In this document: piece by piece, positions 1-7,939 of the stretch | Layout of the letters: each line of letters starts with the position of its first letter | How positions within the stretch are numbered: the stretch's first letter is position 1 | Source: a virus | Reading direction: 5' to 3' (one strand) | DNA: 53,430 nt | IMG/VR virus record: IMGVR_UViG_3300044632_002284 | Coordinates: 1 to 53,430 of that record | Program-made: the position numbers and the translations under genes | Notes under the pieces: generated by a model | Told to the model about the DNA's origin: nothing | The model's input: the letters and a program-made list of their open reading frames with translations, nothing else | Databases searched by the model: none

Positions 1-704
1 TCATAAAAAAGAGTATAATGTAAATTTCTCTCGTAAAAATGTTCTCCCTTTTTGAAAAAACCATTGAGTTCAGATTCTTTTCTAAACAAAACATTTGTGT
101 GATTTTTGAACTCTGTTTTGGTAATATATTCCAAATTTACATTCTGTCCAAAATCTCTCATCCTTTTTTCAATCTCATCACGATTATAATCGGTGAACAA
201 TCGTGGTAATTTGTCAACCCTTACAGACTTTAAAGACCCAAACATAAACCCATCACTGTCACCAGTTGTTGTGTAAAGAATTGAGTCATAATTTTCTAAT
301 AACTCATTGTGTTGTTTTAAAATTTCTAAATCAAGGACCTCACAATCATACTCAATGTGATGTATATTTTTATATCCAAAATTGATTGCAATTTGTGATG
401 CGATTGAAAACATTCTGTAGATTGCAAACCCATAAAAGTTTTTTATGAAAAAAATGGATTTTATGATTTTGTCACCAAAAGAAAAAAAGAAACCAGGAGG
501 TAATAAATCTACGTCCTCAGAAGTATCATTCAAATAGTCGTAGAAATAAAAATTACATTTTTTTTGAATATGAAAAGGAATATGAGTGTGAGATAATAAG
601 GCAATGTGATATCCACTTTTTGAAACAGAATCAATACACCTCTCAAGAGCTCTTTCTTGTTCTTCCGATGGACAATGAGCCGTTATAAAAATCAAATCTT
701 TCAT
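1..704 (-). CDS. Glycosyltransferase-like protein, C-terminus cut by window edge
   Basis: An open frame of 234 codons starts at ATG 704 and runs off the window at base 1. The visible part begins MKDLIFITAHCPSEEQ and looks like a GT-A type fold: a beta-strand start, then a His-Ile-Glu-Tyr-Asp-Cys-Glu stretch near residue 118 that could be the acidic metal-binding loop of a nucleotide-sugar transferase. Four more sugar genes lie in the window (6.5, 22-25.7 kb), so a glycan role fits. Family membership is inferred and the missing C-terminus prevents a firmer call. Confidence 0.5.
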   Translation of the reverse strand, partial: MKDLIFITAHCPSEEQERALERCIDSVSKSGYHIALLSHTHIPFHIQKKCNFYFYDYLNDTSEDVDLLPPGFFFSFGDKIIKSIFFIKNFYGFAIYRMFSIASQIAINFGYKNIHHIEYDCEVLDLEILKQHNELLENYDSILYTTTGDSDGFMFGSLKSVRVDKLPRLFTDYNRDEIEKRMRDFGQNVNLEYITKTEFKNHTNVLFRKESELNGFFKKGEHFYERNLHYTLFY

Positions 705-746
705 TCAATAAAAAATAACAAAATAAAAAATTCTGTAAATAAAAAA

Positions 747-765
747 CCCCCACTTTATGTGAGGG
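747..765 (-). terminator. Intrinsic terminator after the DUF262 gene
   Basis: A 7-bp stem (747-753 with 759-765) is followed on the minus strand by a T run. One pair is G-U only in the minus-strand RNA, so the hairpin is better for minus transcripts. Near-identical CCCCCAC-type hairpins recur at 2478, 3885 and 18209. Confidence 0.8.
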
Positions 766-772
766 TCTTTTT

Positions 773-2335
773 TTAGATGGTGTATTCATCAACTAACTCA
801 ACAATAGAACGTAAGGTTGGTTTAACCAAAACATGGTCTTTTTGAGAGTGACCACCTAAACGAATCAGGTTGTCAAAAAGTTTTTGGTTAGTCTCATACA
901 TACCCATCAAACCATACTTCTTGAGGGGTTTATCAACATTACCGTAATCTTCTTTCTCCATAGTTCTCATAGTTACTGTTGAGATAACTTTAGACAACAA
1001 CTCCATGTAATTATACATACTATCGTAAATAGTCTCGCCACTCATGTACTTGGACGATTTGTTGTTTTCTTTAAGATACATCCAAAATTCCATAAGTGAA
1101 AGAATAAACAAACGTTGCATCACAGCTTTTTGACCTACACCAACCATCTCACGAGCCAGTTCCACTTTACGAACATTATTGTTTTTATCACCAAACTTAC
1201 CACTAAAAACCTTACCCAAACGGGTTCTCATAAAGTCGATGAAACCGAAAGCATTTGGTTGAACAGGAATCTCATCATCATAAACAGCATCGAGTAAGTT
1301 TTCAGCCACTTTTTGGATACCAAGACCCCACTTAACTTTTTCATCAAAACCTAACATGGAACGTACCAACAGGTCGTTAAAGGTTCGTGTCACTTCTTCG
1401 TCATTGGTTGAACCATCCTCTTCCAAGTTGTATCCAAATGCACTCATGATAGCTGGGTAAGTCTCAACATATCCACGGGACTTGATGTTATACTCATCTC
1501 GAGAACCCCAAATCTGATGGATGGGTTGTACAGGTTTTTGTTGTAAGTTCAACTTGTTAAATTTACTCCTAACCATCTCAATAACTTTAGTCTCATCGTA
1601 GTCTTCAGAGTTGTAAGTCAACGTAATATCGTCTTCGATACACTTGAACACTATCTTACTAATTACTTTGAGGTCAAAGGTTAGTTTTTTTATCTCTTTT
1701 CTTACATTATGCGGTAAGTTTTCAAATTTTACCACCGGTACGTTTTTGTTGGTTCCAATCGCTTTCAAGAGTTTATTACATTCAAGTTGTAAACTCTCAT
1801 CGACTTTTTGTTGGTGCCCTCGGATAATTTCGGGAAGATAGTAAGCCCAAAATTTAGCCGCTTGTTGACCAGAAAGTGTCAATTTACTATTTATAAACTT
1901 ACGGATAATATCAACTCGTTGACCACCATCTACAAGCTCTTGTTGATAACGGTTTTCAGGTTGATAAAGTACGATAGTTCCAACTCGTTCTCCACACAAA
2001 AAGTCAAGAAGAATTCCTTTTTGAACTTTAGGCGAGTGTTGGCCCGCAGGACGTTGATATGCAGGTTTCGGATTTACAAGACCATCTGACTTATAGTCAT
2101 CAATGATAGTAGTCACTGATACTTCTTTACCAGCATCTTCTTTGATATACACAAGATAGTGTTTACCAGTCACCTCACCTTTAAACAAAGGTTGAGTAGT
2201 AGAGTCGACTAAACGTCTTTTAGCGTCAGCGACTAATTGGTTGTCTTGGTTCTTTTGACCGTGACCTTCACTTCCTGTGAGGGTGGGTGCTCCCGATGAT
2301 ACCATATCGGTTTCATGTAATGAATTTTGGTTCAT
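773..2335 (-). CDS. DUF262 (GmrSD N-terminal / ParB-like fold) protein
   Basis: 520 residues. The stretch YQRPAGQHSPKVQKGIL near residue 93, followed by a Val-Asp-Gly-Gly-Gln-Arg-Val motif near residue 136, matches the DUF262 pattern of QR and DGQQR boxes. In the family these boxes form a ParB/sulfiredoxin-like nucleotide-binding fold. The C-terminal half is helical and I do not recognise it; no HNH nuclease of the GmrSD type (DUF1524) is visible. The gene stands alone, with its own host-type promoter and a long folded leader upstream and a terminator downstream. It could be a DNA-handling enzyme or an anti-defence factor; the function is open. Confidence 0.75.
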   Translation of the reverse strand: MNQNSLHETDMVSSGAPTLTGSEGHGQKNQDNQLVADAKRRLVDSTTQPLFKGEVTGKHYLVYIKEDAGKEVSVTTIIDDYKSDGLVNPKPAYQRPAGQHSPKVQKGILLDFLCGERVGTIVLYQPENRYQQELVDGGQRVDIIRKFINSKLTLSGQQAAKFWAYYLPEIIRGHQQKVDESLQLECNKLLKAIGTNKNVPVVKFENLPHNVRKEIKKLTFDLKVISKIVFKCIEDDITLTYNSEDYDETKVIEMVRSKFNKLNLQQKPVQPIHQIWGSRDEYNIKSRGYVETYPAIMSAFGYNLEEDGSTNDEEVTRTFNDLLVRSMLGFDEKVKWGLGIQKVAENLLDAVYDDEIPVQPNAFGFIDFMRTRLGKVFSGKFGDKNNNVRKVELAREMVGVGQKAVMQRLFILSLMEFWMYLKENNKSSKYMSGETIYDSMYNYMELLSKVISTVTMRTMEKEDYGNVDKPLKKYGLMGMYETNQKLFDNLIRLGGHSQKDHVLVKPTLRSIVELVDEYTI

Positions 2336-2416
2336 TGTAAAAAAAGTGTCGTCCGAATTGTGATTAATAGAGTGTCTGTGATAGAAGCTCGGACATTTAC
2401 TCCCACATCGACACTA
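2336..2416 (-). promoter_or_regulatory. Structured 5' leader of the DUF262 gene
   Basis: This leader is about 80 nt, long for this genome. It contains a perfect 7-bp helix (2345-2351 with 2409-2415) closing a perfect 6-bp helix (2351-2356 with 2389-2394). The outer helix begins almost at the predicted transcript start. It may be a protein-binding or autoregulatory RNA element; no known riboswitch class is recognised. Confidence 0.45.
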
Positions 2417-2424
2417 CAAATATA
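2417..2424 (-). promoter_or_regulatory. Host-type promoter -7 box TATATTTG
   Basis: The minus strand reads TATATTTG, matching the Bacteroidota TAnnTTTG box, with a TTTG about 20 nt upstream. The downstream bases GTAGTGT are repeated after the boxes at 27138 and 29993, suggesting a shared extended promoter. Confidence 0.7.
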
Positions 2425-2477
2425 AAACAGATTTTTGAATTACCAAACGATTTTAAAACTTTTTTTAAAATAAAAAA

Positions 2478-2498
2478 CCCCCACTTAATTAGTGAGGG
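2478..2498 (-). terminator. Intrinsic terminator after the first methyltransferase gene
   Basis: Stem 2478-2485 with 2491-2498 and loop TAATT, followed by a T run on the minus strand. It belongs to the same hairpin family as those at 747, 3885 and 18209. Confidence 0.8.
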
Positions 2499-2504
2499 TC
2501 TATT

Positions 2505-3332
2505 TTACAGATTCATTTCCGTTTGAATCGTTCCTAACCTTCGGTCACAAATATCTACATACTCTTCATTTATCTCAGAACCAATCCATAGTCTATTCAA
2601 CAACATCGCACCTTTTGCGGTGGTTCCACTTCCCATAAATGGGTCGTAAATAATATCCCCCTCGTTTGTCCAAGATGTAATATGGTCCTTAACCAAATCA
2701 ATCGGGAAGATAGCGGGGTGTTCATATGCAACCTCATCTTCTTGTCCATTCTTAGAAGTTTTATACGTCCAAACATTATATCTTTGTCCATACTCCTCAA
2801 TCATCTTCTTGGTATTCTCCTTCATGGAACCATCTTTTTGTCTGACAGTGTTTTTACCCCACGAACCTACCTGTCCACCATATACATTCTTCCTGTCTTT
2901 GATTGGATTGAATACCTCAGGTTTACCTTTAGATAAAACAAACATATACTCAAATATCTGATGATATCTTGTGTTTGATGGATTGGCAAAGTTGTTCTTC
3001 ATATAAATCATTGTGTCGTGAATATTGAACCCAATTTCTTTAAAGAATAACGCCTGTCTGAATGATGTTCCTGTTTCAGAACCATTGTGTGTTGCATCTC
3101 CTACAACCCATACAACAACCCCACCTTTTTTGGTTACTCTGTATAACTCACGAGCAATGTTCTCAAAGTCAAATGAGTATCCATTGTAATCAGTGGTTAA
3201 ACCTTTTATCTTATTGTTATACGTTCTAAGGTCATCATACGGAGGTGATGTGACAGTCAGAGAAACAAAATTGTCTGGCATTCTTTTCATCGTGTCCAAA
3301 CAATCTTCCAAATAAATTCTATTAACTTCCAT
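2505..3332 (-). CDS. Site-specific DNA methyltransferase (SPPY type)
   Basis: 275 residues. The catalytic motif IV SPPY is at residues 29-32 and the AdoMet-binding DPFMGSGTT starts at residue 230, so motif IV comes first, as in beta-class enzymes. SPPY is typical of N4-cytosine methyltransferases, though some N6-adenine enzymes also have it. No restriction partner lies next to it, so it is an orphan that probably protects phage DNA from host restriction or marks it. A second, divergent SPPY enzyme lies at 35504-36382. A near-consensus TATATTTA box lies just upstream of the start, so the message may be almost leaderless. Confidence 0.9.
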   Translation of the reverse strand: MEVNRIYLEDCLDTMKRMPDNFVSLTVTSPPYDDLRTYNNKIKGLTTDYNGYSFDFENIARELYRVTKKGGVVVWVVGDATHNGSETGTSFRQALFFKEIGFNIHDTMIYMKNNFANPSNTRYHQIFEYMFVLSKGKPEVFNPIKDRKNVYGGQVGSWGKNTVRQKDGSMKENTKKMIEEYGQRYNVWTYKTSKNGQEDEVAYEHPAIFPIDLVKDHITSWTNEGDIIYDPFMGSGTTAKGAMLLNRLWIGSEINEEYVDICDRRLGTIQTEMNL

Positions 3333-3367
3333 ACAGTAAATATAAGATTTTTTAAATACAAAGTATA

Positions 3368-3841
3368 TTATTTATTACGCCTGTTTAAAAATTCATAAAT
3401 TTTTTCCGCACTCATTTTTTTATTCTTACCTAATTTTCCATTTTTTTCTAACAAGACAATTTCATCTTTAGTTATTTCATGAAAAATTAGGTTTTCAATA
3501 TCTCTAAAATCGACAGCAACATAAATGTCTAAACTATTTAATTTTTCTTTAAACCCTTCTTCAGTAACCACCCTACCATATCCAACCTCCTTAGATGATG
3601 CAAAAGAAATACCATTTTTACTTATGGACCTAACTTCTTCTCTACCATTCATAACATCACTAACATCATATGGACTCGACTCAGATGACGCTCGAGTGGA
3701 ACCTCTTACTTCTTCTCGAATAAATTCCGAAAGTCTACCAATGATTCTACCATCATTTAAAAATTTTTTTACCGCATCAACACTGATGTTGAAACCTTCA
3801 GCAATTTTTTCAAGGTTAATTTGGTGTTCCATATTACTCAT
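3368..3841 (-). CDS. Hypothetical protein with possible N-terminal HTH
   Basis: 157 residues. Residues 8-30 (LEKIAEGFNISVDAVKKFL) look like a helix-turn-helix: a helix, a Gly turn and a recognition-like helix. A Ser/Arg-rich linker follows, and the C-terminus ends MSAEKIYEFLNRRNK, another DNA- or RNA-binding-like helix. It lies between the cyclophilin and methyltransferase genes and is probably transcribed with them. A small regulator is possible, but no family is recognised. Confidence 0.6.
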   Translation of the reverse strand: MSNMEHQINLEKIAEGFNISVDAVKKFLNDGRIIGRLSEFIREEVRGSTRASSESSPYDVSDVMNGREEVRSISKNGISFASSKEVGYGRVVTEEGFKEKLNSLDIYVAVDFRDIENLIFHEITKDEIVLLEKNGKLGKNKKMSAEKIYEFLNRRNK

Positions 3842-3884
3842 AATGCAAAGTAAAACAAAAAATTTGACACTACCAAATAAAAAA

Positions 3885-3904
3885 CCCCCACTTTTGGTGG
3901 AGGG
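3885..3904 (-). terminator. Intrinsic terminator after the cyclophilin gene
   Basis: A C-rich/G-rich stem with a short TTTTG loop and one bulged base, then a run of T on the minus strand. It separates the cyclophilin gene from 3368-3841. Confidence 0.7.
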
Positions 3905-3930
3905 CTTTATGATTTTGATTTAAATGGGAA

Positions 3931-4362
3931 TTACATCATCCCGATTGAGTTAATCACATCTCCCTGTCTGATTTGGTCAAGGACATCAAGACCTTCCACC
4001 ACTTTACCAAAACAAGTGTGGTTATTATCCAAATGCTGTGTACCTTGTCGGTTGTGACAGATAAAGAACTGTGAACCACCTGTGTTACGTCCCGCATGTG
4101 CCATAGACAATACACCTCTGTCGTGGTATTGTTTTGGTGCGGTTACCTCACACTGAATGGTGTAGCCAGGACCACCGTTACCCATACCGTTAGGACATCC
4201 ACCCTGAACAACAAAGTTTGGAATTACTCTGTGGAAGTTTAATCCATCATAAAACTTCTTCTCAATTAAACTTTTGAAGTTACCTGTGGTAATTGGCGTT
4301 TCATCGTCATACAATTCTGCAATCATATCACCCTTGCTTGTTGAAATTTTTACTCTACTCAT
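3931..4362 (-). CDS. Cyclophilin-type peptidyl-prolyl cis-trans isomerase
   Basis: 143 residues, a minimal single-domain cyclophilin. Diagnostic stretches are FHRVIPNFVVQGGCP (catalytic Arg, Phe and Gln region), RGVLSMAHAGRNTGGSQFFI and NNHTCFGKVVEGLDVLD. The position that is Trp in human cyclophilin A is His here, as in many bacterial members. There is no signal peptide, so it acts in the cytoplasm, where it could speed folding of proline-containing phage proteins such as the collagen-like fibres; that link is inferred. Phage cyclophilins are uncommon. Confidence 0.93.
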   Translation of the reverse strand: MSRVKISTSKGDMIAELYDDETPITTGNFKSLIEKKFYDGLNFHRVIPNFVVQGGCPNGMGNGGPGYTIQCEVTAPKQYHDRGVLSMAHAGRNTGGSQFFICHNRQGTQHLDNNHTCFGKVVEGLDVLDQIRQGDVINSIGMM

Positions 4363-4450
4363 GTGTTATATTTTTGATAAACATAAACAATCTGTGGTGA
4401 TGTATCAACACATTATTAATGGGTATGTCAAACAAATTGTGATTTTTACG

Positions 4451-4459
4451 GTATTTATT
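4451..4459 (+). promoter_or_regulatory. Candidate late promoter GTATTTATT
   Basis: This is an RTATTTATW element 3 nt before the ATG at 4463. The same element precedes most genes with the shared N-terminal peptide. The extremely short spacing would make the transcript leaderless if it acts as a -10 box. Confidence 0.4.
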
Positions 4460-4462
4460 TAC

Positions 4463-5023
4463 ATGGGTAAATTTATATTACAAGAATCCGAAAAAGAACA
4501 AATCAGAAGAATGTATGGGTTGGTTAATGAACAAACACAATCTCCTGAAGATAACCAAGAATTTCTTGATTGGGCTAAAAATGCTACAGTAATGCCATTT
4601 ATAGCACCAAACCCATATAGTAATGGGGATTTAAAACTTGGTGTTCAAATCAAAGGTAATGATGGAGAAACCATATCTTCAATGGATTTAAGAAATCCAA
4701 ATCAATCACAAGTTATTAATCTCATTGAAAGATTGGATGTAACAACTGAAGATGGTAAACTTGTTTATCGTTTTGGTACAGATAATGGTCAACTTTTTAA
4801 CGCCTCAACATTTAAAGCAAACTATGAGGTTATTGATAATTCATATGTTGTATATTCTATAGTTGATGAAAATTCTGATATGATTCAAAAACTAAAACAA
4901 TTTACCAAACCAGGTAAAATAAATAAATTTATTGTTACTGTTACACCAAGACTATCAAGTGATTTATTAAAAACAGGTTCAAAATTATTTACAACCAAAC
5001 CCAACATATTAATTGTACAATAA
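4463..5023 (+). CDS. Hypothetical protein with capsid-targeting-like N-terminus
   Basis: 186 residues. An upstream in-frame ATG exists (4274), but the start at 4463 follows the RTATTTATW element, leaves the cyclophilin gene free, and gives the N-terminus MGKFILQE-SEKEQIRRMYG, which matches nine other proteins in this window. The L-Q-E followed by S fits the (L/I)-x-E cleavage rule of T4-type prohead proteases. The rest (many Asn/Asp, a MIQKLKQFTKPGKINKF stretch) is not recognised. It may be an internal virion protein. Confidence 0.7.
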   Translation: MGKFILQESEKEQIRRMYGLVNEQTQSPEDNQEFLDWAKNATVMPFIAPNPYSNGDLKLGVQIKGNDGETISSMDLRNPNQSQVINLIERLDVTTEDGKLVYRFGTDNGQLFNASTFKANYEVIDNSYVVYSIVDENSDMIQKLKQFTKPGKINKFIVTVTPRLSSDLLKTGSKLFTTKPNILIVQ

Positions 5024-5088
5024 AAAATCCCATCATTGATTACATTCTAAATATGTGTTCTTTGAACTTTTCATAATGGATAAATATA

Positions 5089-5610
5089 TTAATTTATTTC
5101 AAAATTGTTTGTCCCATCAGGTTTAACAAAATATTTATCTATCACCTTTTTATTATCTAAGACATCGGATAAACTTACATAGTCTTTATTTTTATCACCC
5201 CATGTTGTTTTCATTAAAACCACATCTGAGTGGGGTATAACAATTGCACCAACATCATCCATATCTGACTTAAGAAATGCGTATCTTCTGTGATTTCCAT
5301 CAACCACAATATACTTAGTCCTGTCATATGGATGTTGTATTACTTTGATTGGTGGTAACTCTTCACCATCATTGATGGATTTAACCATATTTTTAATATT
5401 ATCACTTGTTTCCATGTATGATATATCTTTGAATGGCTCGTTTGGTAATGTGTCACTTACTCGTATCTTCTGAATTGCTCCAACATATTTGTCTGCATAT
5501 TCACTTCCCCCACCATCAGAGAATATTTCTACAGGTTGATTGGTGATTACCTCTTCATTGATAACTCCCATCATTTCTTTGATTCTATGTATATTTTCTT
5601 GTAAGTTCAT
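5089..5610 (-). CDS. ParB/Srx-like domain protein with capsid-targeting-like N-terminus
   Basis: 173 residues. The N-terminus MNLQE-NIHRIKEMMG is nearly the same as that of the upstream gene and carries the L-x-E motif. The body has the ParB/sulfiredoxin signature: PPIKVIQHPYDRTKYIVVDG followed by NHRRYAF, where the D-G-N-H-R box binds nucleotide. Family members are CTPases, nucleases or kinases. It overlaps the upstream gene by 4 bases (ATGA), so the two are translationally coupled. If the N-terminus is a packaging signal, this enzyme enters the cell with the phage DNA. Confidence 0.75.
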   Translation of the reverse strand: MNLQENIHRIKEMMGVINEEVITNQPVEIFSDGGGSEYADKYVGAIQKIRVSDTLPNEPFKDISYMETSDNIKNMVKSINDGEELPPIKVIQHPYDRTKYIVVDGNHRRYAFLKSDMDDVGAIVIPHSDVVLMKTTWGDKNKDYVSLSDVLDNKKVIDKYFVKPDGTNNFEIN

Positions 5611-6128
5611 CGTCTCAAATAATTGTTGATTTTATCTTGAACTTCAGGGTCATCACCCGTGTAAATGATGTCTATAAGATAACGATGTAATGGATATATT
5701 TCATTAGTCATCACACGTTCTTCCAATTCATTATTCTTTTTATGATATTCGTAGTCAGGTTCAATCCCTGCATAGTTGAACGATTCAACTTTATATTTTG
5801 TTCTTAATTTGTTTCTATCTACAACAAATGTCATATTTGAATCTTCCAATGGTGATTCCAATCCTATACCTATTGTGTGACCTGGGTCCCAATTCTTATC
5901 TCTTGTAAATGAAATGGCGTTTTGATGTTTTGTTTTGGCCATTCTTTTATCATATTGAAGGTAATCTCCTGATGGTATTGAACCCGCCCTTAACGCATCA
6001 CTATTGATTATATCTAATCCCCTGTTTGTTGAAGTCTTGTGATATAACGGAACTCCTTTGATGTCATCAAACACTTCGTTTAATCCCATCACCTCCTTAA
6101 TCCTATTTATGTTTTCAAACAAATTCAT
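5607..6128 (-). CDS. ADP-ribosyltransferase-like protein with capsid-targeting-like N-terminus
   Basis: 173 residues from ATG 6128; a TTG two codons upstream is less likely. The N-terminus is MNLFE-NINRIKEVMG. The body has features of the ART fold: Leu-Tyr-His-Lys-Thr-Ser near residue 27 (the NAD-binding His of H-Y/T-E type enzymes), Ile-Ser-Phe-Thr-Arg-Asp in the middle, and Glu-Glu-Arg-Val near residue 140, which could supply the catalytic Glu. T4 Alt is a packaged, injected ART with a similar N-terminal processing site. The ART call is inference from short motifs; the paired N-terminus with the next gene is seen directly. Confidence 0.5.
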   Translation of the reverse strand: MNLFENINRIKEVMGLNEVFDDIKGVPLYHKTSTNRGLDIINSDALRAGSIPSGDYLQYDKRMAKTKHQNAISFTRDKNWDPGHTIGIGLESPLEDSNMTFVVDRNKLRTKYKVESFNYAGIEPDYEYHKKNNELEERVMTNEIYPLHRYLIDIIYTGDDPEVQDKINNYLRR

Positions 6129-6142
6129 AAACAATAAATATT

Positions 6143-6319
6143 TTAATCTTTTGTAATTAGTTCAGATATCTCCTTTAACACAACGTTCATTTGTGAAATA
6201 CCATCAAATAAAGCAACATAGATGTTTGGATTATTTGGAACATAATAAAACTTTTTTATAGTCCACATTTTGTTGTTGTAAGTAATCTCTTTACCTATGA
6301 TTGGGAATGCATCTCTCAT
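6143..6319 (-). CDS. Small hypothetical protein (58 aa)
   Basis: ATG at 6319, stop at 6143. The protein begins MRDAFPIIGKEITYNN and contains WTIKKFYYVPNNPNIYVALFD, a compact beta-type pattern like small SH3-fold phage proteins. It is preceded by a palindromic TATTTATAAATA element and followed closely by the ART-like gene, so all three genes may form one late operon. No family is recognised. Confidence 0.6.
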   Translation of the reverse strand: MRDAFPIIGKEITYNNKMWTIKKFYYVPNNPNIYVALFDGISQMNVVLKEISELITKD

Positions 6320-6358
6320 AAAAGGTAAATACTATCATCACAAATAATAATTTGAAGA

Positions 6359-6370
6359 TATTTATAAATA
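6359..6370 (-). promoter_or_regulatory. Candidate late promoter, palindromic TATTTATAAATA
   Basis: A 12-bp perfect palindrome, the symmetric form of the RTATTTATW element, 40 nt before the start at 6319. The same 12-mer lies between the divergent genes at 31759 and 31774. Confidence 0.4.
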
Positions 6371-6379
6371 AAACAAGCC

Positions 6380-6451
6380 CCCTGTTTCAGGGCATTTAGG
6401 ACCGTTACCGTTTCGGTAACAAAAAAAAGGGGAATTCGCTACTCCCCTTTT
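6380..6451 (-). terminator. Three hairpins in tandem ending the glycosyltransferase/phosphatase operon
   Basis: On the minus strand a perfect 9-bp terminator stem (6425-6433 with 6443-6451) followed by eight Ts is followed by a 7-bp stem (6404-6410 with 6414-6420) and a 5-bp G+C-rich stem (6380-6384 with 6388-6392), both with AAA loops. The first is an intrinsic terminator. The other two may protect the RNA end or form a small RNA. Confidence 0.75.
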
Positions 6452-6455
6452 ATTT

Positions 6456-7193
6456 TTACCAATAACCCACGTCTTGTCTAAAAAAGTTTGGATTCCGTCT
6501 GTTAACATATGATTTGATTAACAACCGAATCATACCTGTATAACCCATCTTCCTGAATCTTCTATCGTCCTGACCAACGTAGTGATTTAAAATTTTAAAT
6601 TCTCTTACTCTGTATTTTTTTGACAAACAATAATCTTCAGAGTGTTGAAGGGTTTCATCAAATTGTCCGTAATGCATAAATGATTTCTTTGTAGTTAAAA
6701 AGAATGTACCAACCGCGAATGGTGTCTTCTTACTCACAAAGTGATTTACCACATTGAAGAGTTTAAATGCAAGTTTGCTTCTAAGTGATTTACTAACCGA
6801 TTTTACCTTACAAGTTACAAGTTGTACCTTACTGTCTTTCAGTGTTAAAAGTGCATCAGATATTTGAGTATCACTTAAAAGTATTGAGTCAGCATCCAAG
6901 AATAAAATGTAAGGTGTTTTACTCAGATTGGCACCTACGTTCCTACCAAGAGCAACCTTCCCCCCATTTTGTATCTCAATCTTTAACACATCCTTTAACT
7001 CCTCTTTACATCTTTTGATAACCTCTTGTGTTCCGTCAGTTGATTTACCATCACTGACAATAACTCTTGTTCCTTTGATACCCACTTGTTTACCAATGTT
7101 CATCAAAGTTTTTCCTATGTAATTCACCTCGTTGTAACACGGAATTACAATTGTCAATTCATCACTAATATTTGTGTACTTCATATTGCCCAT
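6456..7193 (-). CDS. Family 2 glycosyltransferase
   Basis: 245 residues. The GT-A signature is clear: LTIVIPCYNEVNYIG at 13-27, VIVSDGKSTDGT at 44-55 and the metal-binding DAD at 100-102, then a His-Tyr-Val-Gly-Gln-Asp-Asp-Arg-Arg acceptor-side stretch near residue 205. There is no transmembrane helix at the C-terminus. It starts inside the end of the LpxH-like gene (ATG 7193 or 7184), so the two are coupled. The pairing suggests modification of a lipid-linked or envelope glycan; the acceptor cannot be told from sequence. Confidence 0.9.
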   Translation of the reverse strand: MGNMKYTNISDELTIVIPCYNEVNYIGKTLMNIGKQVGIKGTRVIVSDGKSTDGTQEVIKRCKEELKDVLKIEIQNGGKVALGRNVGANLSKTPYILFLDADSILLSDTQISDALLTLKDSKVQLVTCKVKSVSKSLRSKLAFKLFNVVNHFVSKKTPFAVGTFFLTTKKSFMHYGQFDETLQHSEDYCLSKKYRVREFKILNHYVGQDDRRFRKMGYTGMIRLLIKSYVNRRNPNFFRQDVGYW

Positions 7194-7854
7194 CTTTTAA
7201 TGTAATATATGATTTGTTCTCAATCCAATCACCACAATTTAAATATCTAACCCCATCAACCATCTTGTCTTCAGGTGTGTGGATGTGCCCACATATAACC
7301 GTATGACAGTATCTTCTTTTAGCTTGGAACACAAGTTGATTCTCAAATGATGTGATAAACTTTACCGCCTCTTTAACTCTGTCTTTTAAGAATTTGGACA
7401 AAGACCTTTTAACCCCCAAAGACTTTAGTTTTCTGTCAATGTAAATCGCCGAGTCATATCCAATTGAACCTAACATAGCCAACCACTTTAATTTAACCAC
7501 ACCGTCATATAAGTCACCGTGTGTAATCCAAGTACCTTTATATTCATATTCATTATGAATTTCAATGTTACCCAACTCCAAGAATGGGAACTCCCTCAAA
7601 AACTCATCATGGTTTCCCGTAATGTAAATTACCTTGGTACCGTTCTTTGAGTAAGATAGAATCTTTCTAATTACATTGGTGTATGATTGTGTCCAATAAA
7701 ATCTTTTCTTGAGTAACCAACCATCTATTATATCACCAACTAAAAACAAATGCTCAGGGTTGTACATCTTCAATACTTCTAACAGTTTTTCGGACTCAAC
7801 CCCACGGGCACCTAAGTGAACGTCCGAAATAAATAATGCTTCTATTTTCATCAC
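7165..7854 (-). CDS. LpxH-like calcineurin-type metallophosphoesterase
   Basis: 229 residues. All metal-binding motifs are present: D11-x-H13, G40-D41, G80-N81-H82-D83 and a C-terminal GHIH, plus a THGD before it. The layout SDVHLG...GDIIDGW...GNHD...GHIHTP is that of UDP-2,3-diacylglucosamine diphosphatase and its Bacteroidota relatives, which act in lipid A synthesis. It is the upstream partner of a glycosyltransferase, which supports a substrate carrying a nucleotide sugar or lipid. It might alter host lipopolysaccharide to block superinfection. Confidence 0.82.
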   Translation of the reverse strand: MMKIEALFISDVHLGARGVESEKLLEVLKMYNPEHLFLVGDIIDGWLLKKRFYWTQSYTNVIRKILSYSKNGTKVIYITGNHDEFLREFPFLELGNIEIHNEYEYKGTWITHGDLYDGVVKLKWLAMLGSIGYDSAIYIDRKLKSLGVKRSLSKFLKDRVKEAVKFITSFENQLVFQAKRRYCHTVICGHIHTPEDKMVDGVRYLNCGDWIENKSYITLKDGQYEVHKY

Positions 7855-7927
7855 CTATAATTAGGTTAAATTATGTTGTTATGATGGTTTTATGTATTAT
7901 CAAAACTTTAATATTAACTATAGGAAA

Positions 7928-7936
7928 GTATTTATA
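7928..7936 (+). promoter_or_regulatory. Candidate late promoter GTATTTATA
   Basis: The element lies 3 nt before the ATG at 7940 and matches those at 4451, 21857, 28275, 35331, 39932 and 51280. Confidence 0.4.
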
Positions 7937-7939
7937 ATC

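Noticed and set aside
1115-2089. Plus-strand ORFs of 60-93 aa under the DUF262 gene
   Set aside because: They lie wholly antisense to a convincing gene and have no start signals.
773-3332. A restriction-modification or GmrSD defence island
   Set aside because: The DUF262 protein and methyltransferase are separated by a terminator and promoter, and no nuclease partner is seen.
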